In this document: in pieces, positions 18,914 to 28,005 of the stretch
Numbering within the stretch: the first letter of the stretch is position 1
Layout of the letters: every line of letters starts with the position of its first letter
Assembly: GCA_937934115.1 (NCBI GenBank)
Contig: CALHAH010000022.1
Coordinates: 23,119-87,118, forward strand
Origin: an uncultured Thermoanaerobaculum sp.
Lineage (GTDB): Bacteria > Acidobacteriota > Thermoanaerobaculia > Thermoanaerobaculales > Thermoanaerobaculaceae
Direction of reading: 5' to 3'
Length of the DNA stretch: 64,000 nt
Translations under genes and position numbers: made by a program
The notes under the pieces: generated by a model
Databases searched by the model: none
Told to the model about the DNA's origin: nothing
What the model saw: the letters and a program-made list of their open reading frames with translations, nothing else

Positions 18914-21108
18914 ATGCGTCTCGTGGATAGTTACGTTAAGCGGCCTCATCTTTTGCTTTCTTTGGTGCTGCTGTTGGCGGTGGTGGGCATGGTGGGCTTT
19001 TTCCGTATGCCGGTGAACCTTTTTCCGGATAGTGAGCGCCCCCAAATTGCGGTGGTGACGGTGTGGCCCGCGGCCTTTGCCGACGACGGGGAGGCGATGT
19101 AAGCCGCATTATTGAAAAAGAACTCAAAACCATCCAGCTGGTACGGCGCGTCACCTCCACCTCCAACGATGAAGTTTCGGTGGTGCTTGCCGAGTTTCAC
19201 TACGAAAAGGGGCTGGACTCGGCGGCCACTGATCTCTCCAACGCTTTGCACAAGATCCGTCCCCTGTTGCCGCGGGACAGTAGCCCTTTCCAGGTTTACA
19301 AGGTTTCCTCGGCAACGCCAGCGGTGCTCACCTTGGCTCTCACCCCTAAAGAGGGCTCACACCTGGACCTTTCCATGGTCCGCCAGCTGGCCGATAACCC
19401 CATTAAAGAGGCCCTCCTGCGGTTGCCGGACGTGGCCAACGGGGAGGTTTTTGGCGGTTACCAGCAGGTCCTCCGCGTCACATTAGACCCGGACAAGCTG
19501 CAAACCTACCGTTTGCGTCCCGGGCAGGTCATGCAAGCACTGAAGGCTTGCAACCGCAATACACCCGAAGGTTTGCTGGTCACGCACCAAACTCATTTTT
19601 TGCTCAAAAACCGAGGGGAATTTATTCGCCCCGAAGAGGTGGGGGCGGTGGTGGTGCGTGCGGGGGCAGGTCCCCCTGTTTACCTTCGCGATGTGGCCAC
19701 CGTGGAGCGGGGGATCCAAGAGAGGCTTTCGGCCTTTCACGGTAACGGCAAGCCAGCCATTGGTATCAACATCCAGCGACGGCTCTCGGGATTTGCTCTG
19801 CCTACGATTGCCTCCGTCACCAAGTACCTTCCGCAACTGGAGCGCCAATTTCCTGGGATTCGCTTGGAAATTGCCCACACCCAGGGGGAGCTTATCCATA
19901 CCAGCGTTACCAACATGGTAGACGCCCTACGCGACGCTATCATCATGACCGTCATCGTCATTTTCCTGTTCCTTGCGGACGTGCGCGGGGTGATCCTGGC
20001 GGGCATCTCGATTCCGTTTACCTACCTCATCACTTTTGCCTTCATGTGGCTTTTTGGTTTTGAGTGCAACATGGTCACGCTCACCGGCGTCATCCTGGGG
20101 GTGGGCATGCTGTTGGACGACGCCATTGTGGTTTTGGAAAACATCGAACGGCACTACCGCAAGCTAGGAGAGGATATCAGGGAGGCCACCATTGGCGGCA
20201 CCGAGGAGGTTATGCTGGCCATTCTCTCAGGTACCTACGCTACGGTGGTCGTGCTCCTGCCCATCATTTACATCGGTGGGTTTGTGCAAACCGTGCTGCG
20301 GCCCTTAAGCCTTACGCTTTCCATAGCCCTTATTGCCTCGTACCTGGTTTCCGTCACGATCCTTCCCATTTTGGCACCTACCCTTCTCAAAATCGGCGGG
20401 CGCCTCGGCTGCCACCGTGGCTGCGCAAGTGAGCGCGCAGGAAAAGGGTTTCCCGGCCACGCTTTTCTGCCTCGCCGGGCAGGATTCCTTTGCCCTGTGG
20501 GTGCAGGCGGAAGCCACTCGCCGGCAAACACCCCTCCCGTTGGAAACGCTGCCCATGCAAACCCCTGGCGGGACGGTGCCCCTCTCAGCTTTGGGTAAGG
20601 TGGAGGCAGCGTTAGTCCCCACTCGCCACACCAGACAAAACCTCCACGCCACGGTGGACGTCTTAGGCTATCGCGGCACTGCTGCCGTCACCCACATCAA
20701 CGCCAACGTCGCCAAGGCTTTGGAAGGTTTGCACTTGCCCCTTGGGGGAACGATTACCGAGGAAGGGGAACGCAAGACCATGGACGAGGCCTTTTCGGCC
20801 CTCATGAAGGCGCTCCTTTTAGGGCTGATCCTCCTTTACTTTTCCTTGGTTTCGGCGTTTCGCTCGTTTGTGCATCCCCTCACCATCATGGTGGCCGTTG
20901 CGCCGTAGGCATGCTGCCCATTGCCCTGGAACGGGCCACAGGCTTGGAAAGGCTTAGCCCGTTGGCGGTGGTGGCCATCGGCGGGTTGATGGTTGCCACA
21001 TTCCTTACCCTGATTTACGTTCCGCTTTTTTACGAGTTTTACCGGGTAACGGCGCAAGTCGCGGCTTTTTTCGGAAAAAAGACCCAGCAAACAGGTGAGA
21101 TAGCCTGA
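18914..21108 (+). pseudogene. Decayed RND-family efflux pump, frameshifted and internally deleted
   Basis: Remnant of an inner-membrane RND transporter. TM1 and start (YVKRPHLLLSLVLLLAVV) are followed by a frameshift near 19090 that restores VSRIIEKELKTIQLVRRV. The porter domain and TM2-TM6 are readable to about 20395 (GVILGVGMLLDDAIVVLENIE is the conserved TM4 motif). Sequence then jumps to a late docking/porter segment (GGTVPLSALGKVEA) in another frame. After VHPLTIMVAVAP it jumps again to MLPIALERATGLERLSPLAVV, the last TM region. About 730 codons remain, where this family has about 1,030, so at least two internal deletions exist. Confidence 0.8.
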
Positions 21109-21145
21109 AATGCCACAGGCTTTGGATGAAAGGGGGAGCGACAGC

Positions 21146-21405
21146 ATGGCTGAGGAAAAAAATCGGTATCTGCCACCACCGTGGGCTTACGAGTTTTACG
21201 GGCATAAATGCCCTTTCATGCCTTTGGGCTACCGTATGGGGGTATTGGCCTTGGAACGCCTAGGTTTTCAGCGGGAAAAGGATCACACCTTACGGGTTTT
21301 TCTCAAGATCGGCGGGGGTCACCCGCAGATGTGCCTGGGCGACGGCATCCAGGTAGCCACTGGTGCTATAAGATGGCCTGGGACTTGATTGTCCAAGGGG
21401 ACTAG
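21146..21405 (+). pseudogene. FmdE-like (formylmethanofuran dehydrogenase subunit E family) fragment
   Basis: The 5' half encodes the family's N-terminal signature YEFYGHKCPFMPLGYRMGVLALERLG and GHPQMCLGDGIQVATGA. It then loses frame. The other frame gives YKMAWDLIVQGD and stops at 21405, matching the end of short FmdE-like proteins. A segment of about ten residues appears deleted at the junction near 21365. I start at the ATG at 21146, which follows AGGGGGAGCG. It is the last element of the decayed block. Confidence 0.55.
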
Positions 21406-21503
21406 CGACGAGGGTGTCTGTCGGTGAAAGAATCGCGAGCCTTGGGAGCAAGACACGAGCGTAAACAGAAGTGGTGGAGCTTTGCCAAGGGGCTGCAACC
21501 TTT

Positions 21504-22928
21504 TTACCGGACCTCTCGCTCTTTGAGTGCCTTAAGCAAAGCCATACCAAAAGCGGTGACCTGCGGCTCAGGCTTGGCCTTCTTTTCCTCCGCCCACTGA
21601 CGGAACTCCTTGGTGGCCTTCTTTTCTTTTGCTTTTTTGATGGAAAGCGACAGCCGGCGTTGCGCCGGATCCACGCTTAAGACCACTGCTGCCACTTTGT
21701 TTCCAGGGAGGAACGTCTCCGCCAGCGACTTCCCCTTGGCTACGTCGCTTTCGGAGGCCGGAATGAGAGCCTCTAAACCCGGCTCCAGCTCTACGAACAC
21801 CCCGAAGGGTGCCACGCGGTCCACCGTGCCTTCTACCAAAGTGCCTTCCGGATAGCGCTCCCGCGCATCAACCCAAGGATCCGAGGTGGCCACCGGCCGC
21901 AAGCTCAAGCTGATGCGCCGCCGTTCCAAGTCCACCTCACGCACAAATCCTTTGATTTCGTTTCCTTCGGACAAGGACGGGTCGTCTAAGGTCACCCCCG
22001 CAGGCAGTTGGGTTACGTGCAGCAACCCATCTACGCCTTCGGGGAGCTCCACAAACACCCCAAAATCGGTCTTGCGCGCCACTCGGCCGGTGAACTGGGA
22101 GCCGGCTTGGTAGCTTCTTGCCACCTGCTCCCAGGGGTCGGGCTGGAGCGCTTTAAGGGAAAGGGCAATGCGCTCTTTTTCCCGATCCGCTTCAATGACC
22201 TTTACCCGAATCTTCTCGCCAACCTTCACCACTTGGGAAGGCTTCACCGGCTGTTTGTGGGATAGCTCGGTTACGTGGATCATGCCGTCCACGCCCCCCA
22301 AGTCCACGAACACTCCAAAGTCCCGGATGGTTTTGACGGTCCCCTCCAGCTCCGCCCCCGCAACGATCTTTTCCCAGGCCTTACGCTTAGCTTCTTCCCG
22401 CTCTTCCTGCAAGACCGCCGCGCGGGACACCACCATGGTGGAGAGGTCCTCGGCCATTTCCGTAATCAAGAACATGAAGGTCTTGCCCAAATAGGCATCC
22501 ACGTTTTTGGGATAGCCCAGTTCAATTTGGGAGTAGGGGCAAAAGGCGCGGATACCCGCAATGGAAACGTCATAACCGCCCTTATTCCGGCCGGTCACTT
22601 TCCCTTGCACCGGAATACGGTTGGCAAAGGCACCTCGCAAGGCCTCGCGCTCCCGTCGCTCGATGGCCAGACGGTGGGAAACCTTAACCTCTGGAGCGGT
22701 TGCCACCACGATAGCCTCAAGGTTATCCCCGGGGCGCAGCTCCCCCAGTTCCGCCCGGTCCATGAGGGCTTCGGTTTTGCCCCCGACGGCGATGAGAGCC
22801 ACATCGCCGGACACCGCCACGATTTGCCCGGAGACCAGTTGGCCAACCTGCAGTTCCTCGCTGGAGAAGCTCTCCGCCAAGGCCTCCATGAAACGTGCCT
22901 TTTGCTCTTGGTGGTTGTGTTGCGTCAT
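21504..22928 (-). CDS. rpsA: 30S ribosomal protein S1 (multi-S1-domain RNA-binding protein)
   Basis: Binds mRNA on the small ribosomal subunit and helps load leadered transcripts. Five S1 OB-fold repeats can be followed, at about 28-95, 104-170, 192-262, 278-348 and 363-434. The canonical repeat pattern is seen in GTVKTIRDFGVFVDLGGVDGMIHVTELS and GRVARKTDFGVFVELPEGVDGLLHVTQL. A Lys-rich tail follows (KKAKEKKATKEF). At 474 aa it is shorter than the six-domain E. coli S1 and like S1 of other phyla. It is a monocistronic gene with a structured leader. Confidence 0.85.
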   Translation of the reverse strand: MTQHNHQEQKARFMEALAESFSSEELQVGQLVSGQIVAVSGDVALIAVGGKTEALMDRAELGELRPGDNLEAIVVATAPEVKVSHRLAIERREREALRGAFANRIPVQGKVTGRNKGGYDVSIAGIRAFCPYSQIELGYPKNVDAYLGKTFMFLITEMAEDLSTMVVSRAAVLQEEREEAKRKAWEKIVAGAELEGTVKTIRDFGVFVDLGGVDGMIHVTELSHKQPVKPSQVVKVGEKIRVKVIEADREKERIALSLKALQPDPWEQVARSYQAGSQFTGRVARKTDFGVFVELPEGVDGLLHVTQLPAGVTLDDPSLSEGNEIKGFVREVDLERRRISLSLRPVATSDPWVDARERYPEGTLVEGTVDRVAPFGVFVELEPGLEALIPASESDVAKGKSLAETFLPGNKVAAVVLSVDPAQRRLSLSIKKAKEKKATKEFRQWAEEKKAKPEPQVTAFGMALLKALKEREVR

Positions 22929-22942
22929 GGGCTGTCCCTCGT

Positions 22943-22970
22943 CCCGCTCGCAAGCGGGGAATGTATTTTA
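22943..22970 (-). promoter_or_regulatory. Promoter -10 and leader hairpin of the S1 gene
   Basis: On the minus strand, TAAAAT (22970-22965) is followed by a CCCGCT-TGCG-AGCGGG hairpin (22958-22943), then GAGGG and the ATG at 22928. The hairpin sits just upstream of the ribosome site, so it could affect S1 translation. That role is inference. Confidence 0.4.
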
Positions 22971-23030
22971 CACCATTGCCTCGGTGAGCTGGGAAGGCCG
23001 GCGGGTTACCTTTGCCTCTGCCCTTGAGGT

Positions 23031-23036
23031 TACACT
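23031..23036 (+). promoter_or_regulatory. -10 element six bases upstream of the sigma-factor start codon
   Basis: TACACT-TCCCAG-GTG: the -10 hexamer is six bases before the GTG at 23043, the spacing expected for a leaderless mRNA. No good -35 was seen, as might occur for an alternative sigma factor. Confidence 0.4.
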
Positions 23037-23042
23037 TCCCAG

Positions 23043-23600
23043 GTGCAGGTGAAGGGTCCCACGGATCAGGAGCTGCAAACGCTCATGGAGGCCTACCAGC
23101 AAGGCCAGCTGGAGGCTTTCGAGAAGCTTTACAGCTGCCTTGCCGGGGAGGTGGGTAGTTACCTTCGCAACCTCGTACGGGACCCCCACCGTGCTGAGGA
23201 CCTCCTCCAAGAAACCTTTTTGCAAATCCACCGGGCGCGGCATACCTACTGGCCAGGCAAGCCGGTGCGCCCTTGGATCTACGCCATTGCCCGCAACGTC
23301 TTCCTTATGAGCGAACGGGCTCGGCGCCGGCGGCAGGCCCACGAGCAGTTGGCCGAGGGGGAATTGCCGGAACTGCCGGTGGCGTCCCCGGTGACGGCCT
23401 GGGAAGGACAAAAGGACCTCCTTCGGCTGCTGGCCCGTCTGCCGGAGAAGACCCGGGAGGTGCTCATGCTGCACCATGTGGCAGGGTTGAGCTTCAAGGA
23501 GGTAGGCGAGGTTTTGGGGCTTTCGGAGGGCGCGGCCAAGGTGCGAGCCCATAGGGCCATGGAACAGCTCCGGCGGGCTGCCCGCGGGGAGGGTACATGA
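23043..23600 (+). CDS. ECF-type RNA polymerase sigma factor
   Basis: Alternative sigma factor with region 2 (about 25-95: DPHRAEDLLQETFLQIHRARHTY, then WIYAIARNVFLM) and region 4 (about 125-180: LLARLPEKTREVLMLHHVAGLSFKEVGEVLGLSEGAAKVRAHRAMEQLR). At 185 aa it is normal for the ECF group. It overlaps the next gene by ATGA; that gene encodes an NrsF-like six-TM protein, which suggests a membrane anti-sigma controls it. A GTG at 23049 is an alternative start. Confidence 0.88.
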   Translation: MQVKGPTDQELQTLMEAYQQGQLEAFEKLYSCLAGEVGSYLRNLVRDPHRAEDLLQETFLQIHRARHTYWPGKPVRPWIYAIARNVFLMSERARRRRQAHEQLAEGELPELPVASPVTAWEGQKDLLRLLARLPEKTREVLMLHHVAGLSFKEVGEVLGLSEGAAKVRAHRAMEQLRRAARGEGT

Positions 23601-24277
23601 GCCAGCGCGTTCCCCAAAAGCTTCGGGAAAGGGTGTCCCGGGACCTGCGCCCAGTGCGGCCAGTGGCAGCCCCCTCGGTGCGCCTCTTGTTGGTGATTCT
23701 TTGGGCGTGTGCCGCCCTCGTGGCGGTTCCCGCCGTGATGGGTTTGCGCTTTAACGCCCCGCGGCTGGGTTTCTGGTTACTTTGGGGCGCCACCGCGTGT
23801 GAAACAATAGCGGGGCTTTCTTTGATCTTTTTGGCGCTGCGGGAGGGTATTCCCGCTTGGGGTGCGCCGCGAGGAGTGTTGGTTTCGGCACTCTTAGGTG
23901 CTTGGGTGGTGCAGCTGGGCGTGGCGCTTTTCACCCACGCTCGCTGCCCCTGTCCGGCCATTGCCGGCATGGGTGACATGGCGTGCTTCACCACCGAAAC
24001 GCTTCTGGGAATTCCCGCTTTGTTACTGACGCTTGTATTGGTAATAAGGGCCTACCCGCTGTCGCCGCCGCGAGCTGGGCTTTTTGGGGGGGTGGGTGCG
24101 GGCTTGCTGGCGGATGCGGTGCAGCATTTGGTTTGCCCGGTTTCCGACCTGCGCCACGTGCTGCTTTGGCATTTGGGAGCGGTGGCAGCGCTGGGGTTTT
24201 TGGGGCTTTTGTTTGGCTTTGCTTGGGAGGGTTTGCGACTGCGCCGCTTTCGGCGGGACATGGAGCAAGATCCGTGA
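23597..24277 (+). CDS. NrsF/DUF1109-like membrane anti-sigma factor
   Basis: An integral membrane protein (226 aa) with about six TM helices after a short basic cytoplasmic N-terminus (VPQKLRERVSRDLRPVRP). It carries the features of NrsF-type anti-sigma proteins: GMGDMACFTTETLLGIPALLLTLVL and, in the fifth helix region, DAVQHLVCPVSDLRHVLLWH. The latter matches the conserved HCPxDxxxxxxxW block. It starts in a 4-bp overlap with the sigma gene, so it probably sequesters that sigma at the inner membrane. In Caulobacter the related pair responds to heavy metals; the signal here is unknown. Confidence 0.7.
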   Translation: MSQRVPQKLRERVSRDLRPVRPVAAPSVRLLLVILWACAALVAVPAVMGLRFNAPRLGFWLLWGATACETIAGLSLIFLALREGIPAWGAPRGVLVSALLGAWVVQLGVALFTHARCPCPAIAGMGDMACFTTETLLGIPALLLTLVLVIRAYPLSPPRAGLFGGVGAGLLADAVQHLVCPVSDLRHVLLWHLGAVAALGFLGLLFGFAWEGLRLRRFRRDMEQDP

Positions 24278-25299
24278 GCAACGCCGCTTTTGCGCTTTTT
24301 CGCGGTCACAGCGAGAGGGTGGGGGTGCTTCTCGTAAACCTGGGGACGCCGACGGCGCCCACGCCACGAGCCCTTCGTCGCTACCTCAGGGAGTTCCTTT
24401 CGGATCGCCGGGTGGTGGAGCTGCCGCGCTGGCAATGGGGGCCCATTCTTTACCTTTTTGTTTTAACCCTGCGTCCCCGGCGCTCGGCAGCGCTGTACCG
24501 CCGCATTTGGTGGCCGGAAGGTTCGCCGCTTTTGCTGATTTCCTTAAGGCAACGAAACGGTTTGGCTCAGCGCCTCGCCAGCACCTTTGGTGACCGTGTG
24601 CACGTGGCTTTGGCCATGCGTTATGGACAGCCTTCCATTGCCCAGGGCCTTCGCGAGCTGACAGCGGCGGGGTGTGGCAAGCTTTTGATTTTTCCTTTGT
24701 ACCCTCAGTACGCCTCCGCCACTACCGGCTCTAGCCTAGAAGCAGCATTTTCTGCCCTGGCGTCACTGCGCCTCATTCCGGAGTTGCGCACCGTGAATAG
24801 CTACTTTGATCACCCGGGCTACATTAGGGCTTTGGCGTCCTCGGTACAGGAAGTTTGGGAACGGCACGGGCGCTGCGACTACGTGCTCTTTTCCTTTCAC
24901 GGGATTCCTGAAAAAGGCGTGCTTGCAGGCGATCCTTACCCCCACCAGTGTCGGGCCACGGCTCAGCTGGTTGCTGACCAACTCCGCCTGGCACCCCAGC
25001 AATGGGGTGTGGCGTTTCAATCCCGCTTTGGCAAGGAAAGGTGGGTGGAGCCGGAAACCATAGCTGTGGTCCGGGAGTTGGGTGCAAAGCGGATTTCCCG
25101 ACTGGATGTACTGTGTCCCGGATTCGCGGCCGATTGCTTGGAAACCCTAGAAGAAATTGCCATCTCCAACCGGGAAGCGTTCGCGGCGGCAGGAGGCGGC
25201 CACTTCCGCTACATCCCCGCCCTCAACGACCGGCCTGACCACCTCCAAGCGTTGGCGGATATCGTGACCACCCATCTGCAGGGGTGGTTGTCCCGTTGA
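24274..25299 (+). CDS. hemH: Ferrochelatase
   Basis: Inserts Fe2+ into protoporphyrin IX (or coproporphyrin) at the end of heme synthesis. It opens with VGVLLVNLGTPTAPTPRALRRYLREFLSD, the family N-terminal signature. The active-site histidine is in LFSFHGIPEKG, followed by YPHQCRAT, and the late acidic cluster is PGFAADCLETLEEIA. The start is the GTG at 24274 in a GTGA overlap with the anti-sigma gene; the track's 438-aa version reads back through that gene. Length is 341 aa. The operon links heme production to the upstream sigma factor, fitting the many c-type cytochromes nearby. Confidence 0.9.
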   Translation: MSNAAFALFRGHSERVGVLLVNLGTPTAPTPRALRRYLREFLSDRRVVELPRWQWGPILYLFVLTLRPRRSAALYRRIWWPEGSPLLLISLRQRNGLAQRLASTFGDRVHVALAMRYGQPSIAQGLRELTAAGCGKLLIFPLYPQYASATTGSSLEAAFSALASLRLIPELRTVNSYFDHPGYIRALASSVQEVWERHGRCDYVLFSFHGIPEKGVLAGDPYPHQCRATAQLVADQLRLAPQQWGVAFQSRFGKERWVEPETIAVVRELGAKRISRLDVLCPGFAADCLETLEEIAISNREAFAAAGGGHFRYIPALNDRPDHLQALADIVTTHLQGWLSR

Positions 25300-25337
25300 C
25301 GGCACCTACAGACCAAGGCCTCGAGCCTGTGGGGTTG

Positions 25338-27170
25338 CTACGATTTGGCGTCGGAAAGGCAAAGCACCAACTGCTGACGCGCCTGCGTTTGGGTTTGCCG
25401 GTAAGCGGTGCTTTCTACTTGCTCGCAGAGCCGCGAAGACACGGGCAACACCATGGGGAAGGCGCCCCAATGTACGGGTTTGCCAGTGTGAGCATCTACA
25501 ACCTTGCCCTCGTGGACGAGGCGGGAGGCTTCAGCTAAGGGCTTGTCTTGGAGGAGCTGGGAAAGGGCATCGAAAAGCGCGGCCTCTCGTGGGTTTAGGA
25601 AACTAGCATGCTTGCGGGCCAAGGCTGCCAAGTGAAAGTGCGAGGGGCGAAAGTAAAGTCCGTCCAAGCCCAATTTTTCGCAAAGCAAGACCAACCAGGC
25701 AAAAACCTCCGCCAACAAGCCTAAACCCGGGTGCGCCTGGCCGGGGAGGCGCGGCCGCTGGGGTGTGAACGAAGCCCGTGGGTTCTGCAGCAGCAGCCAC
25801 TCCACGGCCAAAAGCTCAAACCCCGGGACCGCCCCGGAAGTACGGGCCAAGCGTAGCTCCATGAGTAACTCCCGTTTGTGGGGGTCGGCAAAGATGCGCA
25901 AGGTGTGCCCCAGAGGGTGGTCCAGTTCCAGCGTGACGGTGGGGCAAACAAAACCCTTGGCGCGAATTTGCTGGAGAAAGCCCATGCGTTCCAGCATCAG
26001 CTCCACACCCACCTGGGAAAAGGTGCCCAAAAACTTGCGCTCCACCGAGATTCCGGGAAGAATACCGGCCAAGTCTTCTTCCGTAAGTCCCCAAGAGTCA
26101 TCCGTGGCTTCTTCTGCCAGGAAACCTGGCATTTGCCGCAGACGCGCCAGGGCCACCACCTCGTCGGCGGGAGGTTCGTAAACGTCGCCGCTGAGCACCC
26201 AGGCGATGAAGCGAGCGGGGTAACGCCAGGCGTTTTCACCGTAGCCGCCACCCAAAAGCACGATGACCGGAACCTTGCGCTCCCGGAACGTGTTTAACAC
26301 AAACTGGTCCCGGTCGAGAACACCCTCCGGGGAAATCCGCCAGTTGCCGAGAGCATCGTCGTGCGCCACGTCGCTGCCGGCTACGTAGAACACCAGCTCG
26401 GGCTGGAAGTGCCGCAGTACGTGTTCCAAGGACTCCCGCACGGCGGCCAAGTACTGCCCATCGTCCACGCCACTGCCCAGGGCCAGGGAAAGCGAGGCTA
26501 GGGCTTCCGGCTCATCCCAGTGTTGATTGTGGATGGAAAGCGTGAACACCGAAGGGTCGTGCGCAAAAATTTCCCGCGTACCGTTCCCATCGTGGAGGTC
26601 CAAGTCCACCACGAGCACGTTCCCCCCAAACCCCCTTTGGCGTAGCCGCAGGATCGCCACGGCCATATCGTTGAAGACGCAGAAGCCTGCTCCCCGACGG
26701 CGCCCGGCGTGGTGAAAACCGCCCCCCAAATGCACCACCACCTGTTCCCCGCGGGCCACCAAGCGCGTGGCTTGAATGGTGCCACCCACCATCAAGCGTT
26801 GCAAAGCCAAGATCGTGTCGCGGTCCCCGGGATTAACCGGCACCCCAAGGATCGAAGTGAGGGTACTGGGGAGCTGGAGGCTCTCCAAATAAACGGGGTC
26901 GTGGGCCAGCAGGAGGTTTTTGAGGGCGGCGGGGAGAGGGCGGCTGAGCCCCTGGTTGGAAAGCAGCCTTTCCAACCGCAGGAACGCCACAATCTTCTCA
27001 CCGCGGAGGGGATCCAGCGGCGCGCCCTGGATGCTTTGGCGATACGCGGGGTCAAAAACCAAAAACGGCGAGCGGTGGCCAAAACGGAGCGCCACAGCCC
27101 GCAAAAGCCTACGCACTCGTTGCAACATCGTAAATGGCAAATGGTGCGAGAACGCTTCAGGTTTATCCAT
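25338..27170 (-). CDS. Histone deacetylase/acetoin-utilisation family protein with C-terminal extension
   Basis: Zn-dependent amidohydrolase of the arginase/HDAC fold. Visible catalytic segments are VVHLGGGFHHAGRRRGAGFCVFND (His-Asp relay), VLVVDLDLHDGNGTREIF (Zn ligands Asp and His), YVAGSDVAHDDALG (third Zn ligand) and LLGGGYGENAWR. These span roughly residues 100-340. A further ~250 residues (from about WGLTEEDLAGILPG) form an extension I do not recognise. I start at the ATG at 27170 (MDKPEAFSHH) behind AGAGGA, not at 27482, where the track extends into unrelated sequence. The substrate could be an acetylated small molecule or protein; unknown. Confidence 0.75.
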   Translation of the reverse strand: MDKPEAFSHHLPFTMLQRVRRLLRAVALRFGHRSPFLVFDPAYRQSIQGAPLDPLRGEKIVAFLRLERLLSNQGLSRPLPAALKNLLLAHDPVYLESLQLPSTLTSILGVPVNPGDRDTILALQRLMVGGTIQATRLVARGEQVVVHLGGGFHHAGRRRGAGFCVFNDMAVAILRLRQRGFGGNVLVVDLDLHDGNGTREIFAHDPSVFTLSIHNQHWDEPEALASLSLALGSGVDDGQYLAAVRESLEHVLRHFQPELVFYVAGSDVAHDDALGNWRISPEGVLDRDQFVLNTFRERKVPVIVLLGGGYGENAWRYPARFIAWVLSGDVYEPPADEVVALARLRQMPGFLAEEATDDSWGLTEEDLAGILPGISVERKFLGTFSQVGVELMLERMGFLQQIRAKGFVCPTVTLELDHPLGHTLRIFADPHKRELLMELRLARTSGAVPGFELLAVEWLLLQNPRASFTPQRPRLPGQAHPGLGLLAEVFAWLVLLCEKLGLDGLYFRPSHFHLAALARKHASFLNPREAALFDALSQLLQDKPLAEASRLVHEGKVVDAHTGKPVHWGAFPMVLPVSSRLCEQVESTAYRQTQTQARQQLVLCLSDAKS

Positions 27171-27519
27171 GGATCCTCTGCGCCTTTTCTGGGCCCTGGG
27201 GCGTGTTTTGTACCTCGTACTCACCAACTGCCCCAAGCCAGCATACAACGCAGCGTGGCCAGTTTTTCCGCCTCCTTCTGCGAGGTGTTCGAAAGCAAAC
27301 ACCTTGAAGCGGAAGCAACGCGTGGGCGCCCGACTCACCTCAAACACCGTTGGAACCAGGAGACTGTCGCAAAACAGGAGAAAAGTTCGGGCCCCCAAGA
27401 GCTCCGTTTTCGCCAAAGCACCAAAGGGGTCGCCTTCACCACCACGAGAACAAACAACCGGACCGTAAGTGTCATCGTGCAAAAAACCTTAACACCCCAG
27501 GGGCAAAGCCTCACCCTGC
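27171..27519. other. Intergenic region upstream of the deacetylase gene
   Basis: About 350 bases without a convincing gene. The minus-strand frame open here (track residues 1-104 of the 714-aa ORF) has no family resemblance and no ribosome site at its start. It should hold the deacetylase promoter, but I saw no clear -35/-10 pair. Confidence 0.4.
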
Positions 27520-27546
27520 AAAAAAAGGCCAGGGAACCCCCTGGCC
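27520..27546 (-). terminator. Terminator of the tetraheme cytochrome gene
   Basis: On the minus strand GGCCAGGG-GGTT-CCCTGGCC is followed by a run of T (A run at 27520-27526). It is a perfect 8-bp stem located just after the stop of the cytochrome gene at 27570. Confidence 0.75.
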
Positions 27547-27569
27547 TTTGCCTGGTTTTTATTTGGGAG

Positions 27570-27950
27570 CTACTTCTTATGACACTCAGCGCACTTGACG
27601 GGCCCTTTGGCTTCCTTCTTGTGGCAGTCAATGCAAAGCTTGTGGAAGGGGTTTTTCCCTAAAGACATTTCCCGCATGGAAAGTGTTTCCGGCTTTTCCG
27701 GATCCAAATGGCACTTGAAGCACGGCACCACTTGTATTGAGGAATCAGCCTTAAGATTTTCGTGGTTATGGTGGCACGTGCTGCATGCGTACTTTTCAGC
27801 GTGAGCCTTGTGCGTCAAAACCACCGGGGCTTGCTTCTTTTGCGCTTTATCAATGGTCACGGTTTCTGGAATCTGCACCGCCACCGCTAAGCCTGCCAGA
27901 ACAGACGCCGCCACCAGGCTTAAAACAAACCGACGCTTTGTGGTCATCAT
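27570..27950 (-). CDS. Small periplasmic tetraheme cytochrome c (cytochrome c3/c7-like)
   Basis: Periplasmic electron carrier with a signal peptide (MMTTKRRFVLSLVAASVLAGLAVAV) and four CxxCH heme sites: CSTCH, CFKCH, CIDCH and CAECH. Extra His residues (LTHKAHAEKY, CHHNHENL) can serve as distal ligands. About 125 aa. I start at the ATG at 27950; the track's GTG at 27953 directly abuts the GGGAGG ribosome site. It is a single-gene unit with its own promoter and terminator. Partner not evident from context. Confidence 0.85.
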   Translation of the reverse strand: MMTTKRRFVLSLVAASVLAGLAVAVQIPETVTIDKAQKKQAPVVLTHKAHAEKYACSTCHHNHENLKADSSIQVVPCFKCHLDPEKPETLSMREMSLGKNPFHKLCIDCHKKEAKGPVKCAECHKK

Positions 27951-27969
27951 CACCCTCCCTTCGTCGTTT

Positions 27970-27978
27970 AATATAGCA
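27970..27978 (-). promoter_or_regulatory. Extended -10 promoter of the tetraheme cytochrome gene
   Basis: Minus-strand TGCTATATT (extended -10) 19 bases upstream of the ATG, followed by GGGAGG. No convincing -35, as expected for an extended -10. Confidence 0.5.
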
Positions 27979-28005
27979 TGACCACGGGGACAATGTGGAG
28001 AGCGA

